From an uncultured Oscillospiraceae bacterium (GTDB taxonomy: Bacteria; Bacillota; Clostridia; Oscillospirales; Oscillospiraceae): a DNA stretch of 64,000 nt. Positions 45,144-53,767 of the stretch are shown here, piece after piece. Made by a program: the position numbers and the translations under genes. The notes below the pieces were generated by a model. It saw only the letters and a program-made list of their open reading frames with translations, ran no database searches and was not told the DNA's origin. The stretch covers positions 1 through 64,000 of the forward strand of contig CAKTOH010000003.1 of NCBI GenBank assembly GCA_934589705.1, in the 5' to 3' direction. The first letter of the stretch is position 1. Each line of letters starts with the position of its first letter.

Positions 45144-46052
45144 ATGGATCTTCGGAGCCTGAATTATTTTACCGTTGTAGCGGAAGAGCTGAATTTCACC
45201 CGGGCGGCTCAGCGGCTGAATATGAGCCAGCCGCCGCTGAGCAACCAGATCCGGAATCTGGAGGAGGAGCTGGGCACTCAGCTCTTCGTCCGGGGCGGAA
45301 GAAGCCTACAGCTGACCGAGGCGGGGCTGCTTCTCTACCGGCGGGCGGAGCAGCTTCTGGATTTGGCGGAGCGAACCCGGGAGGAAGTGTCCTCCTTTGC
45401 CATGGGTCTCAGCGGCACATTGTGCCTGGGCAGCGTGGCGGGGCTTGCCGCCTTTCTCACCGGACGGTGGCTGGCAGGATTCCGGGAGGAATATCCCCTG
45501 GTGCGTTTTGAAATTGCCAACGGCAGCAGCGACGATATCAGCGACCAGATTCTCCGGGGCTACTATGAGCTGGGCGTGATTGCCGCACCCTATGACAGCG
45601 AGCACCTGGAAGGCATTCCCGTAGGCGACGAGCCCTGGTGCGCCATTTTCTCAGAGAACCATCCCCTGGCGGCTCAGCCTGGGGAGCCGCTTCCTCTGAA
45701 GGAGCTGGCAGGGTATCCGCTGATCGTGCCCCACCGAAGCTCCCGGATTGATGAGATCCGCAGCTGGTTCCGGCTGGTGGGGGCGGAGCCGAACATTGTG
45801 GGGGAGCACTCCAATTTTCTGGATGTGCTGGCCATGGCTCACGCCAATGTGGGGGTGTCTATCTTTCCCCAGACCACCCCGGTGCCCATGCCGGGCATGG
45901 TCTCCCGGCGGATTGTGGAGCCTTCCCGGCAGGCGCAATACCTGCTGGTGCACAAGCGGGACGCCACAATGAGTGAGCTTTCCCAGGCTTTTCTGGATTA
46001 TGTTCAGGACGATCTCCAGGCTCGCCCGGCGGACTTCCTGGAAGAGGAATAA
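45144..46052 (+). CDS. LysR-family transcriptional regulator
   Basis: A 302-residue regulator. The N-terminal winged helix (LNYFTVVAEELNFTRAAQRLNMSQPPLSNQIRNLEEELG) and the C-terminal co-inducer domain are complete. AGGAGG before ATG 45144. LysR proteins usually control a divergent neighbour, but the upstream gene is co-directional and the downstream peptide genes are convergent, so the target is unknown. Confidence 0.92.
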   Translation: MDLRSLNYFTVVAEELNFTRAAQRLNMSQPPLSNQIRNLEEELGTQLFVRGGRSLQLTEAGLLLYRRAEQLLDLAERTREEVSSFAMGLSGTLCLGSVAGLAAFLTGRWLAGFREEYPLVRFEIANGSSDDISDQILRGYYELGVIAAPYDSEHLEGIPVGDEPWCAIFSENHPLAAQPGEPLPLKELAGYPLIVPHRSSRIDEIRSWFRLVGAEPNIVGEHSNFLDVLAMAHANVGVSIFPQTTPVPMPGMVSRRIVEPSRQAQYLLVHKRDATMSELSQAFLDYVQDDLQARPADFLEEE

Positions 46053-46054
46053 CG

Positions 46055-46090
46055 AAACCCCGTCATTTGCATTCGCAAGTGACGGGGTTT
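46055..46090. terminator. Shared terminator of the LysR and peptide genes
   Basis: AAACCCCGTCATTTGC and GCAAGTGACGGGGTTT pair with one mismatch. The element reads as a terminator from both sides and closes the peptide transcript on the minus strand. Confidence 0.75.
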
Positions 46091-46134
46091 ATGAATGGTC
46101 GGTATTTGTCATGGACTCCCTCTTCTTGTTGGAA

Positions 46135-46197
46135 TTAAAAACGGAAGGTTGTGTAGCGGCGCGCCTCAAGGACTTCGGCGTCTTCAACGATTCTCAT
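46135..46197 (-). CDS. 20-residue peptide gene C of the tandem cluster
   Basis: ATG to TAA, exactly 20 codons: MRIVEDAEVLEARRYTTFRF. It lies 39 bases after peptide B and is preceded by the same GAAAGGAGAAGCCTT as peptide B. The N-terminal half differs from A and B, but YTTFRF aligns with YETFKH of the other two. No stop-codon context or family is known. Confidence 0.6.
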   Translation of the reverse strand: MRIVEDAEVLEARRYTTFRF

Positions 46198-46236
46198 AAG
46201 GCTTCTCCTTTCGGTGCGGGGGCAGTCACACCTTCC

Positions 46237-46299
46237 TCAATGCTTAAAGGTCTCGTAGTACTCGGTGAGAAATTCAGCGATCTTCTTAGAAACTTTCAT
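46237..46299 (-). CDS. 20-residue peptide gene B of the tandem cluster
   Basis: ATG to TGA, exactly 20 codons: MKVSKKIAEFLTEYYETFKH. Its ribosome binding site GAAAGGAGAAGCCTT is identical to that of peptide C. The last seven residues equal those of peptide A, and both have a lysine-rich start. An amphipathic helix followed by YYETFKH is the best description. Function unknown. Confidence 0.7.
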   Translation of the reverse strand: MKVSKKIAEFLTEYYETFKH

Positions 46300-46339
46300 A
46301 AGGCTTCTCCTTTCTGATACAAAAATGGTATACGGCGAG

Positions 46340-46402
46340 TTAGTGCTTAAAGGTTTCGTAGTAAGCGTCCAGAACCATCTCGATCTTCTTAACCAGCTTC
46401 AT
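46340..46402 (-). CDS. 20-residue peptide gene A of the tandem cluster
   Basis: ATG to TAA, exactly 20 codons: MKLVKKIEMVLDAYYETFKH. GAAAGGAGAT stands eight bases upstream. It is the first of three peptides transcribed in a row, and a promoter is visible upstream of it. A and B differ mainly in residues 3-14; their shared tail YYETFKH suggests a common partner or processing signal. Confidence 0.7.
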   Translation of the reverse strand: MKLVKKIEMVLDAYYETFKH

Positions 46403-46450
46403 AGTGCCATCTCCTTTCTGAATTTTGGCTTGTTTTTCTTTCTGGCATTA

Positions 46451-46480
46451 CTATAATACCAATTCCGCAAAAAGTAAAAT
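46451..46480 (-). promoter_or_regulatory. Promoter of the peptide cluster
   Basis: On the minus strand TTTACT, then 17 bases, then TATAGT. The preceding esterase gene is closed by its own terminator at 46521-46549, so the peptides form a separate transcript. Confidence 0.55.
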
Positions 46481-46520
46481 ACCAAATTCCCGAGAACTGC
46501 TATATGGTTTTGGTATAGAA

Positions 46521-46549
46521 ACGCTCCCGGCTTTTGAAGCCGGGAGCGT
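46521..46549. terminator. Terminator of the esterase gene
   Basis: ACGCTCCCGGCTT and AAGCCGGGAGCGT pair around TTG, directly after the esterase stop. Confidence 0.8.
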
Positions 46550-46574
46550 CTGCTCTTTCGTTTTTACGGGGAAA

Positions 46575-47342
46575 TCAACGCATCCACAGAAAATCCATGA
46601 ACTGAGGGATCTGCTTTTCCCAGTCCGCCTCGCAGTGGCCGCCGCCGGGCTGGCAGTAGACGAGCGTGGTGCCGCCCTTGCGGTCAATTTCCCGGGCAAG
46701 ACTCTGGTTCCAGCGGTAGGACTGGCTGTTGTCATCCCGGTTTTCCGGGCCCTGACGACCCCAGGCCTCCCGGGAGCCCCAGGACAGGTATACCCGGGTG
46801 TTGGAATCGATGGGGGTCATGGCGGCGTCGGTGAAGACCCCATCCGGGCAGAAGCCGATGGCACTGGAAAGGCAGGCGGCCTTGGAGAACCACCGGTTAT
46901 AGCCCAGCACCCCCCGGATGGCCATAAGGCCGCCCATGCTGGAGCCGGCAATGCCGGTGCACTCCCGGAAAGGAATGGTGGGGAACCGGTCGTCTATGTA
47001 GGGCTTAACCCGGGTGAGAAGCCACTCCAGTGTCTCGTCGCCCTTGGCGGTGAGCTTCCCAAAGTCCGCTTCCCGGACGGGGTAGGGCAGGTATTCCTCC
47101 AGCCGCTCACTGCCCGTGTGGCTGCACTCCAAGCCCACCACGATCATGGGCTTGTCCCAGTGATCCAGAAATTCCTTGAGTCCCCAGGATTTGCCGTAGG
47201 TGGCATCGGAATCGAAGAACAGGTTGTGGCCGTCGAAAAAGTACATCACCGGGAACCGGCCGGATTTGCCATCGGGCAGGTAGATATGCAGATTCCGGTT
47301 GGATTTCCCGGGAGAGTAGTAGAATTCCTGTTTGATTACCAT
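46575..47342 (-). CDS. Esterase D-like alpha/beta hydrolase
   Basis: A 255-residue alpha/beta hydrolase of the putative esterase family. The oxyanion start PVMYFFDGHNLF, the nucleophile elbow GIAGSSMGGLMA and a late GGGHCEADW with catalytic histidine are present. There is no signal peptide, so it is probably cytoplasmic; substrate unknown. Confidence 0.87.
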   Translation of the reverse strand: MVIKQEFYYSPGKSNRNLHIYLPDGKSGRFPVMYFFDGHNLFFDSDATYGKSWGLKEFLDHWDKPMIVVGLECSHTGSERLEEYLPYPVREADFGKLTAKGDETLEWLLTRVKPYIDDRFPTIPFRECTGIAGSSMGGLMAIRGVLGYNRWFSKAACLSSAIGFCPDGVFTDAAMTPIDSNTRVYLSWGSREAWGRQGPENRDDNSQSYRWNQSLAREIDRKGGTTLVYCQPGGGHCEADWEKQIPQFMDFLWMR

Positions 47343-47414
47343 GGGGATGCCTCCAGTTTCAGATTGGTGATATTATAGCACATTTTCGCCAAAAAGAAAA
47401 GGGTGTGATACAAA

Positions 47415-47447
47415 AAGTCCCTTCCGGCGCTTTGCCGGAAGGGACTT
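47415..47447. terminator. Terminator of the dlt-like operon
   Basis: AAGTCCCTTCCGGC and GCCGGAAGGGACTT pair around five bases, just past the stop of the last operon gene. Confidence 0.85.
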
Positions 47448-47450
47448 GTG

Positions 47451-48515
47451 TCACAGATCGGGACGTTTTTCGTGGAATTGGGCCAGAGGGGCTTCCCACT
47501 CGTCGTAGAAGCTGGGGTCTCCCCGATGGTCGGGAAGATTTACAATTTCCTTCAGATCCTGGATAAGGGTCTGGGTGAAAATGGCGGAGCCTGTCAGATT
47601 CAGGTGATAGTCGTCGTAATAGTGCGCCTGGAGGTTCAGCCCCATCCGCTGAACCTGCTCGTAGGTGCAGTAGTTCAGGCAGGGAACGCCCCGGGAATCC
47701 AAGTATTCCCTGGTGGTCTCCCACCGGGCCGCGTATTTGGCACCGGAGGAGATTTTGGGCGGAATTACGGCCACCATGGTGATGCCCTTCTCCCGGCAAG
47801 CCGCAATCATCAGATCATAGTAGTGGATACTGAACTGGGAGAGAAACTTGGCGGAAACCGTGTCCGTGTAATCCCAAAGCTCCGGGGTGATGGAATCCAG
47901 CTCCCCGGCAAAGGCGTGGGTGCCGAAGAGCGCACCCTTCTGATAGCGGGGATAGCTCCCGTTTACCTGGTAATCCGGGGTAAAATCGACTTTGGACAGC
48001 TCATTCCACCGGGAGTGATACCGCAGCAGCGGGAACTTCCAGTAGAGATAGGACTGGGTTTCGTCCACTTCGCAGATTTCCCGAATGAGCTGCTCCTTGA
48101 GCTCCTTGTCCGGCATACACTCGGCTACCTTCCGGTAGACCTCTTCCTCCTGATTGGGCAGCTTGTCGTCAAACAGACAGCTGAAGTCGCAGATGACTAC
48201 AGACGGAGTCTGGTATTCCAGGGCGTAGAGCAGCTGATAGTAGGCGGTCATGGCGGAACGGCTGGTTACGCCAAAGTTGAAGCCGGTGACGCCTGTGGTC
48301 TCGTAGGAAACGATGGGGGTGTATCCGGCGTATATTTCGCTGGTGCCGAAGCACAGAACGTCGATGGAATCGGGGGATGCCTGGGAGTACACAATGTTTC
48401 GGGTATACAGATCCTCGTATCCGGACCAGCGGTAGTGGAGCACACCCTGGGCAGCTCCAAAGCACAAGCAGAAGAGCGCGGCGAAGGCCATGGCCCGAAT
48501 GATATACTTTTTCAT
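47451..48515 (-). CDS. DltD/AlgJ-like membrane-anchored SGNH protein, paralog 2
   Basis: A 354-residue protein with an N-terminal membrane anchor (IRAMAFAALFCLCFGAAQGVL) and an outside SGNH-like domain: VLCFGTSEIYAGYTPI holds the candidate nucleophile serine in GTSE, and HLNLTGSAIFTQTL the C-terminal catalytic His region. It is a duplicate of the next-upstream gene. With MBOAT and carrier protein it would transfer an acyl group to a cell-envelope polymer. Confidence 0.8.
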   Translation of the reverse strand: MKKYIIRAMAFAALFCLCFGAAQGVLHYRWSGYEDLYTRNIVYSQASPDSIDVLCFGTSEIYAGYTPIVSYETTGVTGFNFGVTSRSAMTAYYQLLYALEYQTPSVVICDFSCLFDDKLPNQEEEVYRKVAECMPDKELKEQLIREICEVDETQSYLYWKFPLLRYHSRWNELSKVDFTPDYQVNGSYPRYQKGALFGTHAFAGELDSITPELWDYTDTVSAKFLSQFSIHYYDLMIAACREKGITMVAVIPPKISSGAKYAARWETTREYLDSRGVPCLNYCTYEQVQRMGLNLQAHYYDDYHLNLTGSAIFTQTLIQDLKEIVNLPDHRGDPSFYDEWEAPLAQFHEKRPDL

Positions 48516-48546
48516 GGATTTTTAACTTCCTTGCAGACAAAAACGT

Positions 48547-49608
48547 TTACACATCGGGATATTTCTCCCGGAACTGAGCCAGGGGAGCCGCCCATTCGCC
48601 GTCATAGCGGGAATCGTTCCGATGGTCGGGAAGCTCCACAATTTCCTTCAGATCCTGGGCAAGGGTGCGGGTCAGAATGGCGGAGCCTGCCAGATTCAGG
48701 TGGGAATCGTCGCAGTAATGCTCCTGAATGTCCAGGCCCATCCGCTGCACCTGCTCATAGGTGCAGTAATTTAAGTAAGGAATGCCCCGGGAGTCCAGAT
48801 ATTCCTTGGTGGCGTCCCAGCGGAGGGCAAAGCGGAAAGCGTGGGAAATGCTGGGCATGAAGGTGGCAACGAGCCGGATGCCCTTTTCCTGGCAAAGCTT
48901 AATGATCAGGTCATAGTAGTGGATGCTGTACTGGGACATGGGCTCCGGCTCGGCACCGGCGCAGTTCCAGAGTTCCGGGGTGATGGCGGTGAGCTCTCCC
49001 GTGCGCTCCGGGGCAGCCATGCCGGAACCCTTCCGGTAGCTGGGATAGTCGGCCTTGGTGCGAAGATCCCGGGAAAAATCCACATCTGACAGCTCATTCC
49101 ACCGGGAATGATACCTTAGGAGGGGGAACTTCCAGTAAAGATAGGACTGGCTCTTGTCCACGGCGCAGATCTCCCGGATGAGCTGTTCTTTGAGCTGCTT
49201 GTCCGGCATGCACTCCACCACCTTCCGGTGGACGGGTTCGGCTTCACCGGGCAGCATATCGTCAAACAGACAGCTGAAATCGCAGATGACCACTTTGGGA
49301 GTTTGGTACTCCAGGGCATAGAGAAGCTGATAGTAGGCGGTCAGGGCTGACCGATAGGCCATGGCAAAGTTGAAGCTGGTAAAGCCCGCGTCCTCATAGG
49401 CAATAATGGGGGTAAAGCCGTCGTAGAGCTCGCTGGTGCCGATGGCCAGAACGTCGATGGAATCAGGAGAAATCTGAGAGTATAGGACGTTTTTTGTGTA
49501 CAGATCGTCCTCCTCGGACCAGCGGTAGTGGAGCACACTCTGGGCGGCTCCAAAGCACAGGCAGAACAGCAGCACAAAGGCCACTGCGCGAATCATGTAT
49601 TTTTTCAT
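48547..49608 (-). CDS. DltD/AlgJ-like membrane-anchored SGNH protein, paralog 1
   Basis: A 353-residue protein with the same layout: anchor IRAVAFVLLFCLCFGAAQSVL, GTSELYDGFTPI with the nucleophile, a conserved middle (YQTPKVVICDFSCLFDDMLPG) and HLNLAGSAILTRTL. It begins MKKYMIRAV; longer starts are not supported. The two paralogs are separated by about 30 bases. Confidence 0.8.
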   Translation of the reverse strand: MKKYMIRAVAFVLLFCLCFGAAQSVLHYRWSEEDDLYTKNVLYSQISPDSIDVLAIGTSELYDGFTPIIAYEDAGFTSFNFAMAYRSALTAYYQLLYALEYQTPKVVICDFSCLFDDMLPGEAEPVHRKVVECMPDKQLKEQLIREICAVDKSQSYLYWKFPLLRYHSRWNELSDVDFSRDLRTKADYPSYRKGSGMAAPERTGELTAITPELWNCAGAEPEPMSQYSIHYYDLIIKLCQEKGIRLVATFMPSISHAFRFALRWDATKEYLDSRGIPYLNYCTYEQVQRMGLDIQEHYCDDSHLNLAGSAILTRTLAQDLKEIVELPDHRNDSRYDGEWAAPLAQFREKYPDV

Positions 49609-49621
49609 GGATTCCGCTCCC

Positions 49622-51139
49622 TTAGAAGCCCTGGTAAATGAAGGAGGCGCTGCTGAAGCCCGGGCCGTAAATGCCGAAGATGATAATGGCAAACACTGCC
49701 AGAAGATACACGCAGAACCTACACACAATGTCCTGCTTCATCAGGGTTTCCCGGAGCCTCACTTTGTGCTCGTGGAGAATATCCACGGCGATCATCAGCA
49801 GGATGCCCAGGTACATGACCCGGATGTTCGCCGCGTCCAGGCCGAAGGCGGTAAGGCTGTCGTCAAAGAGGATGTGAATCTGCCCGGGACGAAAGCGGGC
49901 TGCTCGTTCAAACAGCGTAAAGGCCTGACGCAGGTACCCGGCCCGGATGAAGAACCGACCGAAGGTCAGGATCAGGAAGGTGCGAAGGGTCTGGAACAGC
50001 CGCCAGCTGACGGAGCTGTCGCTCAGGTGCAGCTTCGTCCGAAGAGACTTATACAGGGGCCCCAGCAGAGTGGCGGTGGAAACGAAGAAGGCCTGATAGC
50101 AGCCGTAGACCACATAGTTCCAGCCGGTGCCGTGCCAGATGCCCACCAGCACAAAGACGATGACCGAGGCCAGGGTGGCGGAGAAGACCTTCTTCAGGTA
50201 GGGGTTGGGAATCTTTTTGGAGAATTTCATCACGGATTTGTTGAGCACAATGGGATAATACAGGTATTTCTCCATGAATTCGCCCAGGGACATGTGCCAT
50301 CTCTGCCAGTATTCGGTGACGCTCCGGGACACCAGCGGGGCCCGGAAGTTTTCCGGCAGCCGGATGTCCAGCACTTCGGAAATGCCCATGATCACATCGA
50401 TGCCGCCGGAAAAATCGGCGTAGATCTGGAAGCTGTAGAGCACCATGGCCCAGAACAGGGTGAAGCCCACGGCGGTCTCCTCGCCCAGAATCCCCAGCAC
50501 CAGAATGCCGATCCGGTCGGCGATGACCACCTTCTTGAAGTAGCCCCAGAGGGAGCGCTGCATACCCATGATGATCTGATCGGCATTGGGCTTGTGGGTG
50601 CGCTGGAACTGGGGAGCGGTCTTCTTGTACAGGTTCACCGGCCCTTCCAGAATGGAGGGGAAATAGGTGATAAAGACAAAATAATTGAGAAAATTCTTTT
50701 CCGCCGGGTGCTTTTTATGATAGACATCATTGGCGTAGGCGATCATGGTCAGGGTGAAATAGGAGATGCCGATGGGGCTGACCAGGGTGCTGATGGAAAG
50801 GCCCCGGTGACTGAGAAACAGCCGCACCGCCTCAAAGCTGTCCCGGAAGAATTTGAAGTAGCACAAAATGGCAAGGGACAAAATCACGTCCAGCCAGAAA
50901 ATTCTTTTCGCTTTTTCCTTCTGCGCCAGGTTTTTCTCGATGAGCAGCCCCGCAAAGTAGGAAATGGCCACGCAGGCGGTGATAATGACCAGGGATTTTA
51001 CCCCGGAGGCCGCCAGAATAAAGAACAGGTTCGCGCACAGCAGGACGATTTTCTGGCCGTTTTTGAATCGGCCCGCCAGATAGTAGGTCAGGGCCACCGT
51101 GGCCGCGAAGGCTACATAGGCGATAGATTTCAGATCCAT
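49622..51139 (-). CDS. MBOAT-family O-acyltransferase (DltB-like)
   Basis: A 505-residue polytopic enzyme of the membrane-bound O-acyltransferase family. The conserved features are GISYFTLTMIAYANDVY, FFSAILEGPVNLYK-like segment, RSVTEYWQRWHMSLGEFMEKYLYYPI and the catalytic histidine in LVGIWHGTGWNYV. It would move the acyl group from the carrier protein across the membrane. Its ATG overlaps the end of the MBL gene by ten bases. Confidence 0.9.
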   Translation of the reverse strand: MDLKSIAYVAFAATVALTYYLAGRFKNGQKIVLLCANLFFILAASGVKSLVIITACVAISYFAGLLIEKNLAQKEKAKRIFWLDVILSLAILCYFKFFRDSFEAVRLFLSHRGLSISTLVSPIGISYFTLTMIAYANDVYHKKHPAEKNFLNYFVFITYFPSILEGPVNLYKKTAPQFQRTHKPNADQIIMGMQRSLWGYFKKVVIADRIGILVLGILGEETAVGFTLFWAMVLYSFQIYADFSGGIDVIMGISEVLDIRLPENFRAPLVSRSVTEYWQRWHMSLGEFMEKYLYYPIVLNKSVMKFSKKIPNPYLKKVFSATLASVIVFVLVGIWHGTGWNYVVYGCYQAFFVSTATLLGPLYKSLRTKLHLSDSSVSWRLFQTLRTFLILTFGRFFIRAGYLRQAFTLFERAARFRPGQIHILFDDSLTAFGLDAANIRVMYLGILLMIAVDILHEHKVRLRETLMKQDIVCRFCVYLLAVFAIIIFGIYGPGFSSASFIYQGF

Positions 51140-51813
51140 GGATAATACTTCCTTGCTTTTGATAAGTAGTCGGTAAGAGACCCGGGATCGCCGTGGCCGG
51201 GGAAGAGCCCAATATTCCCGGGAAGCGCTTGGTAGCTTTCCAGGGTCGCGGCCAGGGCCTTTTGATTGGCGCCGATGGATTTGAGCTCCATGCCGTTGCC
51301 CAGCAGACTGTCCCCGCAGAACAGATATTTCCCCCGGTACAGGTAGGACATGCCCCCGGGGGAATGACCGGGGGTTTTCCAGGCCTGCCAGTCCTCTCCG
51401 GGAAGCTGCGCCTGGGGGAAATCTCCCAGGCGTACATCCGCCCGGCAGACGTAGGGCAGGGGAAGATTCTTTTTCGCCCAGGCGTACTTTTCCGGATCGC
51501 CGATGAAGAGCAGGGGGAAATGGGCGGTGCTGTTAGGCAATTTTTCCATGCTTTCGGCGCAGACCGCCGAGGCATAAACCCGGCAGGGAAGCTTTTCCCG
51601 AAGCCAGTTGACCCCGGAAATATGGTCGTAGTGCTCATGGGTCAGAAAAATATGCACCAGCCGGGCATTTTTCAGGTAAGAAAGCAGTGCGTCATCCGCG
51701 TGAGGGTCGATGACCACCGGCTCGTCCCCGGCGGGGATGAGATACATCCGCTCGTCGATCAGCTCGCCCGGAAAGATATGGACATCCCCCCAGGAAAAGG
51801 ATGGAGCCTCCAT
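51130..51813 (-). CDS. MBL-fold hydrolase encoded inside the dlt-like operon
   Basis: A 227-residue metallo-beta-lactamase fold with HEHYDH (the zinc site in LTHEHYDHISG), TPGHSPGGMSYL and FPGHGDPGSL. This glyoxalase II-like type cleaves thioesters or similar bonds. It starts at the codon directly after the carrier-protein stop and ends inside the MBOAT gene, so it belongs to the operon. Standard dlt operons do not contain it; thioesterase editing of the carrier is one possible role. Confidence 0.85.
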   Translation of the reverse strand: MEAPSFSWGDVHIFPGELIDERMYLIPAGDEPVVIDPHADDALLSYLKNARLVHIFLTHEHYDHISGVNWLREKLPCRVYASAVCAESMEKLPNSTAHFPLLFIGDPEKYAWAKKNLPLPYVCRADVRLGDFPQAQLPGEDWQAWKTPGHSPGGMSYLYRGKYLFCGDSLLGNGMELKSIGANQKALAATLESYQALPGNIGLFPGHGDPGSLTDYLSKARKYYPWI

Positions 51814-52047
51814 TTACGCTTCGGACTTTTTCTGCTCTACCAGAGCGCAGATGGCGTCCAGATTGTTCAGATTTTCCGGCTCAATGTCGTCGGCATCAAT
51901 GTAGATGTCGAATTCGTCCATCAGGGTGGTGACGATCTGAATCACATCGAAGGATTCCAGAATTTCGTCGTCAATGAGGTGCGTCTCCTTCTGAAAGTCC
52001 ACATCGGGACGGATGGTTTCCAGCAGCTCCAGAATTTGTTCTTTCAT
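51814..52047 (-). CDS. Acyl carrier protein (DltC-like)
   Basis: A 77-residue carrier protein. The phosphopantetheine serine is Ser32 in DDEILESFDVIQIV; helices II and III follow with DEFDIYIDADDIEPEN. It would carry the amino acid activated by the adjacent ligase. It starts two bases from the ligase stop. Confidence 0.9.
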   Translation of the reverse strand: MKEQILELLETIRPDVDFQKETHLIDDEILESFDVIQIVTTLMDEFDIYIDADDIEPENLNNLDAICALVEQKKSEA

Positions 52048-52048
52048 G

Positions 52049-53563
52049 TCAATTCTCCTTAATATACTGCTGCTTCAGCAGCGTTCTGTCGATTTTTCCG
52101 TTGAGATTGATGGGCATTTCCGCCAGAACCTCGTACCGGTTGGGGATCATATAGGCGGGAAGCTTGCCCTTCAGCTGCTCGGTCAGTGCCTTGGGATCCA
52201 ACTCGCCTTCGTAGATGGCCACAATCTTCTGGGTTTTGTGCTCATACAGGCAGCAGCCTCTGCGTACCCCGGGGACGGCTCCCAGAGCCGTCTCGATTTC
52301 GCCCAGCTCGATCCGGTGACCCATGTGCTTGATCTGAGAGTCCTTCCGGGCCAGGAAGACGATCTCGCCGTACCGGTTGTATTTGGCCAGGTCGCCGGTG
52401 CGGTAAATCCGCTCGTAATAGTTGGGCTGCAGGGGGTTGCGGACGAAGGCCTCCCGGGTCTTCTCCGGGTTATTGAAATAGCCGTGAGCCAGAGAGCAGC
52501 CCCGGACGCAGATTTCGCCTACGGTCTCCGGCTCGGTGACGAGGCGGTCGCCGTCCAGCAGCAGAACCTCCGTATTATTGCAGGCGTAGCCGATGGGGAT
52601 AGGCTCGGTGTCTTCAAATTCCCGCTCAATTTTATAGTAGGTGCAGTCGCCGGTGGCCTCGGTGGGGCCGTAGAGGTTGGCAAATTTCACCTGAGGCATG
52701 GCTCTGCGCCACAGATTGAACTGCTTGGTGGGCATGACCTCCCCTAAGAACATGACCTTTTTCAGGGTTTCCGGCTTTTCCTTGTCCAGAGCCCGGAAGT
52801 TGACGATCATGCACAGAGCCGATGGCACCCAGTCGATGCAGGTGATTTTTTTGTCGATCAGGAACTGAACCAGCTTTTTGGGCAGGGAGAACAGCTTCCG
52901 GGGGACAATGTGCATGGTGGCGCCGCAGCGCAAAGTGGCGTAGATGTCCTTGACGGAAGCGTCAAAGTAGAAGGGGGTCTGGTTGGCGAAGACCTCGTTT
53001 TCGTCGAATTCGAAGGTCTCGCACCACCACTCGGTGAAATTGATGACGGAGCGGTGGCTGACCAGCACGCCCTTGGGTACGCCGGTGGAGCCGGAGGTGA
53101 AGATGGCGTAGACCGGATCCGTATCGATGGAGCGACGCTGCCGAGCCTGAATTTCCTCGGTGCGAACGGCATCATTCGCCAGAAAATCCTCTATGTAGTG
53201 CACGGTGCAGGCCTGCTGAACCGCTTCCGGCAGGGTGTCGCACCGGCGGGTGATCAGACATTTGGCACCCAGAGTGTCAATAATCAGCTTCACCCGCTCG
53301 TAGGGCATCTGAATATCGATGGGCACATAGAAGCCGCCGGTGTAGGCAACGCCCAGGAAGGCTTCAATGACCTCTACGCTCTTGTTCATGTACACCAGCA
53401 CCGGGGTGCCGATGTTCACGCAGTCCAGCAGGCCGCTGGCGATTTGCAGAGCAGCCGCCTTCAGCTGAGAAAAGGTGATTTCCCTGGCTTCATCGGTGTA
53501 GGCAATTTTGCTTCCGAACTTCTTTTCCGTGATTTCCAGATAATCCGCGATATTTTTAATCAT
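52049..53563 (-). CDS. D-alanine-carrier ligase-like adenylating enzyme (DltA-like)
   Basis: A 504-residue AMP-forming enzyme. Core motifs are AIFTSGSTGVPKGVLVSHRS, NLYGPTEATGDCTYY, GEICVRGCSLAHGY, YRTGDLAKY and the catalytic lysine in NLNGKIDRTLL. It activates an amino acid, in the type case D-alanine, and loads it on the carrier protein. The start is MIKNIADYLE at 53563. D-alanine specificity is assumed from the operon, not proven. Confidence 0.87.
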   Translation of the reverse strand: MIKNIADYLEITEKKFGSKIAYTDEAREITFSQLKAAALQIASGLLDCVNIGTPVLVYMNKSVEVIEAFLGVAYTGGFYVPIDIQMPYERVKLIIDTLGAKCLITRRCDTLPEAVQQACTVHYIEDFLANDAVRTEEIQARQRRSIDTDPVYAIFTSGSTGVPKGVLVSHRSVINFTEWWCETFEFDENEVFANQTPFYFDASVKDIYATLRCGATMHIVPRKLFSLPKKLVQFLIDKKITCIDWVPSALCMIVNFRALDKEKPETLKKVMFLGEVMPTKQFNLWRRAMPQVKFANLYGPTEATGDCTYYKIEREFEDTEPIPIGYACNNTEVLLLDGDRLVTEPETVGEICVRGCSLAHGYFNNPEKTREAFVRNPLQPNYYERIYRTGDLAKYNRYGEIVFLARKDSQIKHMGHRIELGEIETALGAVPGVRRGCCLYEHKTQKIVAIYEGELDPKALTEQLKGKLPAYMIPNRYEVLAEMPINLNGKIDRTLLKQQYIKEN

Positions 53564-53630
53564 TCCGATGGGTCCTCCTTGTTTCCGGGCTGAAACTTCC
53601 GGAAAACACACTTTTCCAGAATATCCAGCC

Positions 53631-53659
53631 TATTATAGCACAGGGGTTGGAGGTTAGCA
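53631..53659 (-). promoter_or_regulatory. Promoter of the dlt-like operon
   Basis: TTGCTA (53654-53659) and TATAAT (53631-53636) on the minus strand, 17 bases apart, 68 bases before the ligase start. Confidence 0.7.
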
Positions 53660-53707
53660 AGGAGTATCTTTCCGGAATAGATGCCAAAAAAGACATAAAT
53701 GTAACCG

Positions 53708-53747
53708 AAAACCCCGTTATTTGCGTCTGCGCAAACAACGGGGTTTT
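53708..53747. terminator. Bidirectional terminator
   Basis: AAACCCCGTTATTTGCG and CGCAAACAACGGGGTTT pair with a mismatch and are followed by TTCTGTTCTTTTTC. Confidence 0.7.
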
Positions 53748-53767
53748 TCTGTTCTTTTTCCAGGCGC

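Noticed and set aside
46089..46112. A seven-codon frame (MTNTDHS) behind the peptide cluster with GAGGGAG upstream
   Set aside because: Too short and its stop lies in the terminator stem; cannot be told from chance.
49595..51145. Long plus-strand frame opposite the MBOAT gene
   Set aside because: Antisense shadow of a clear MBOAT gene; no start site or family.
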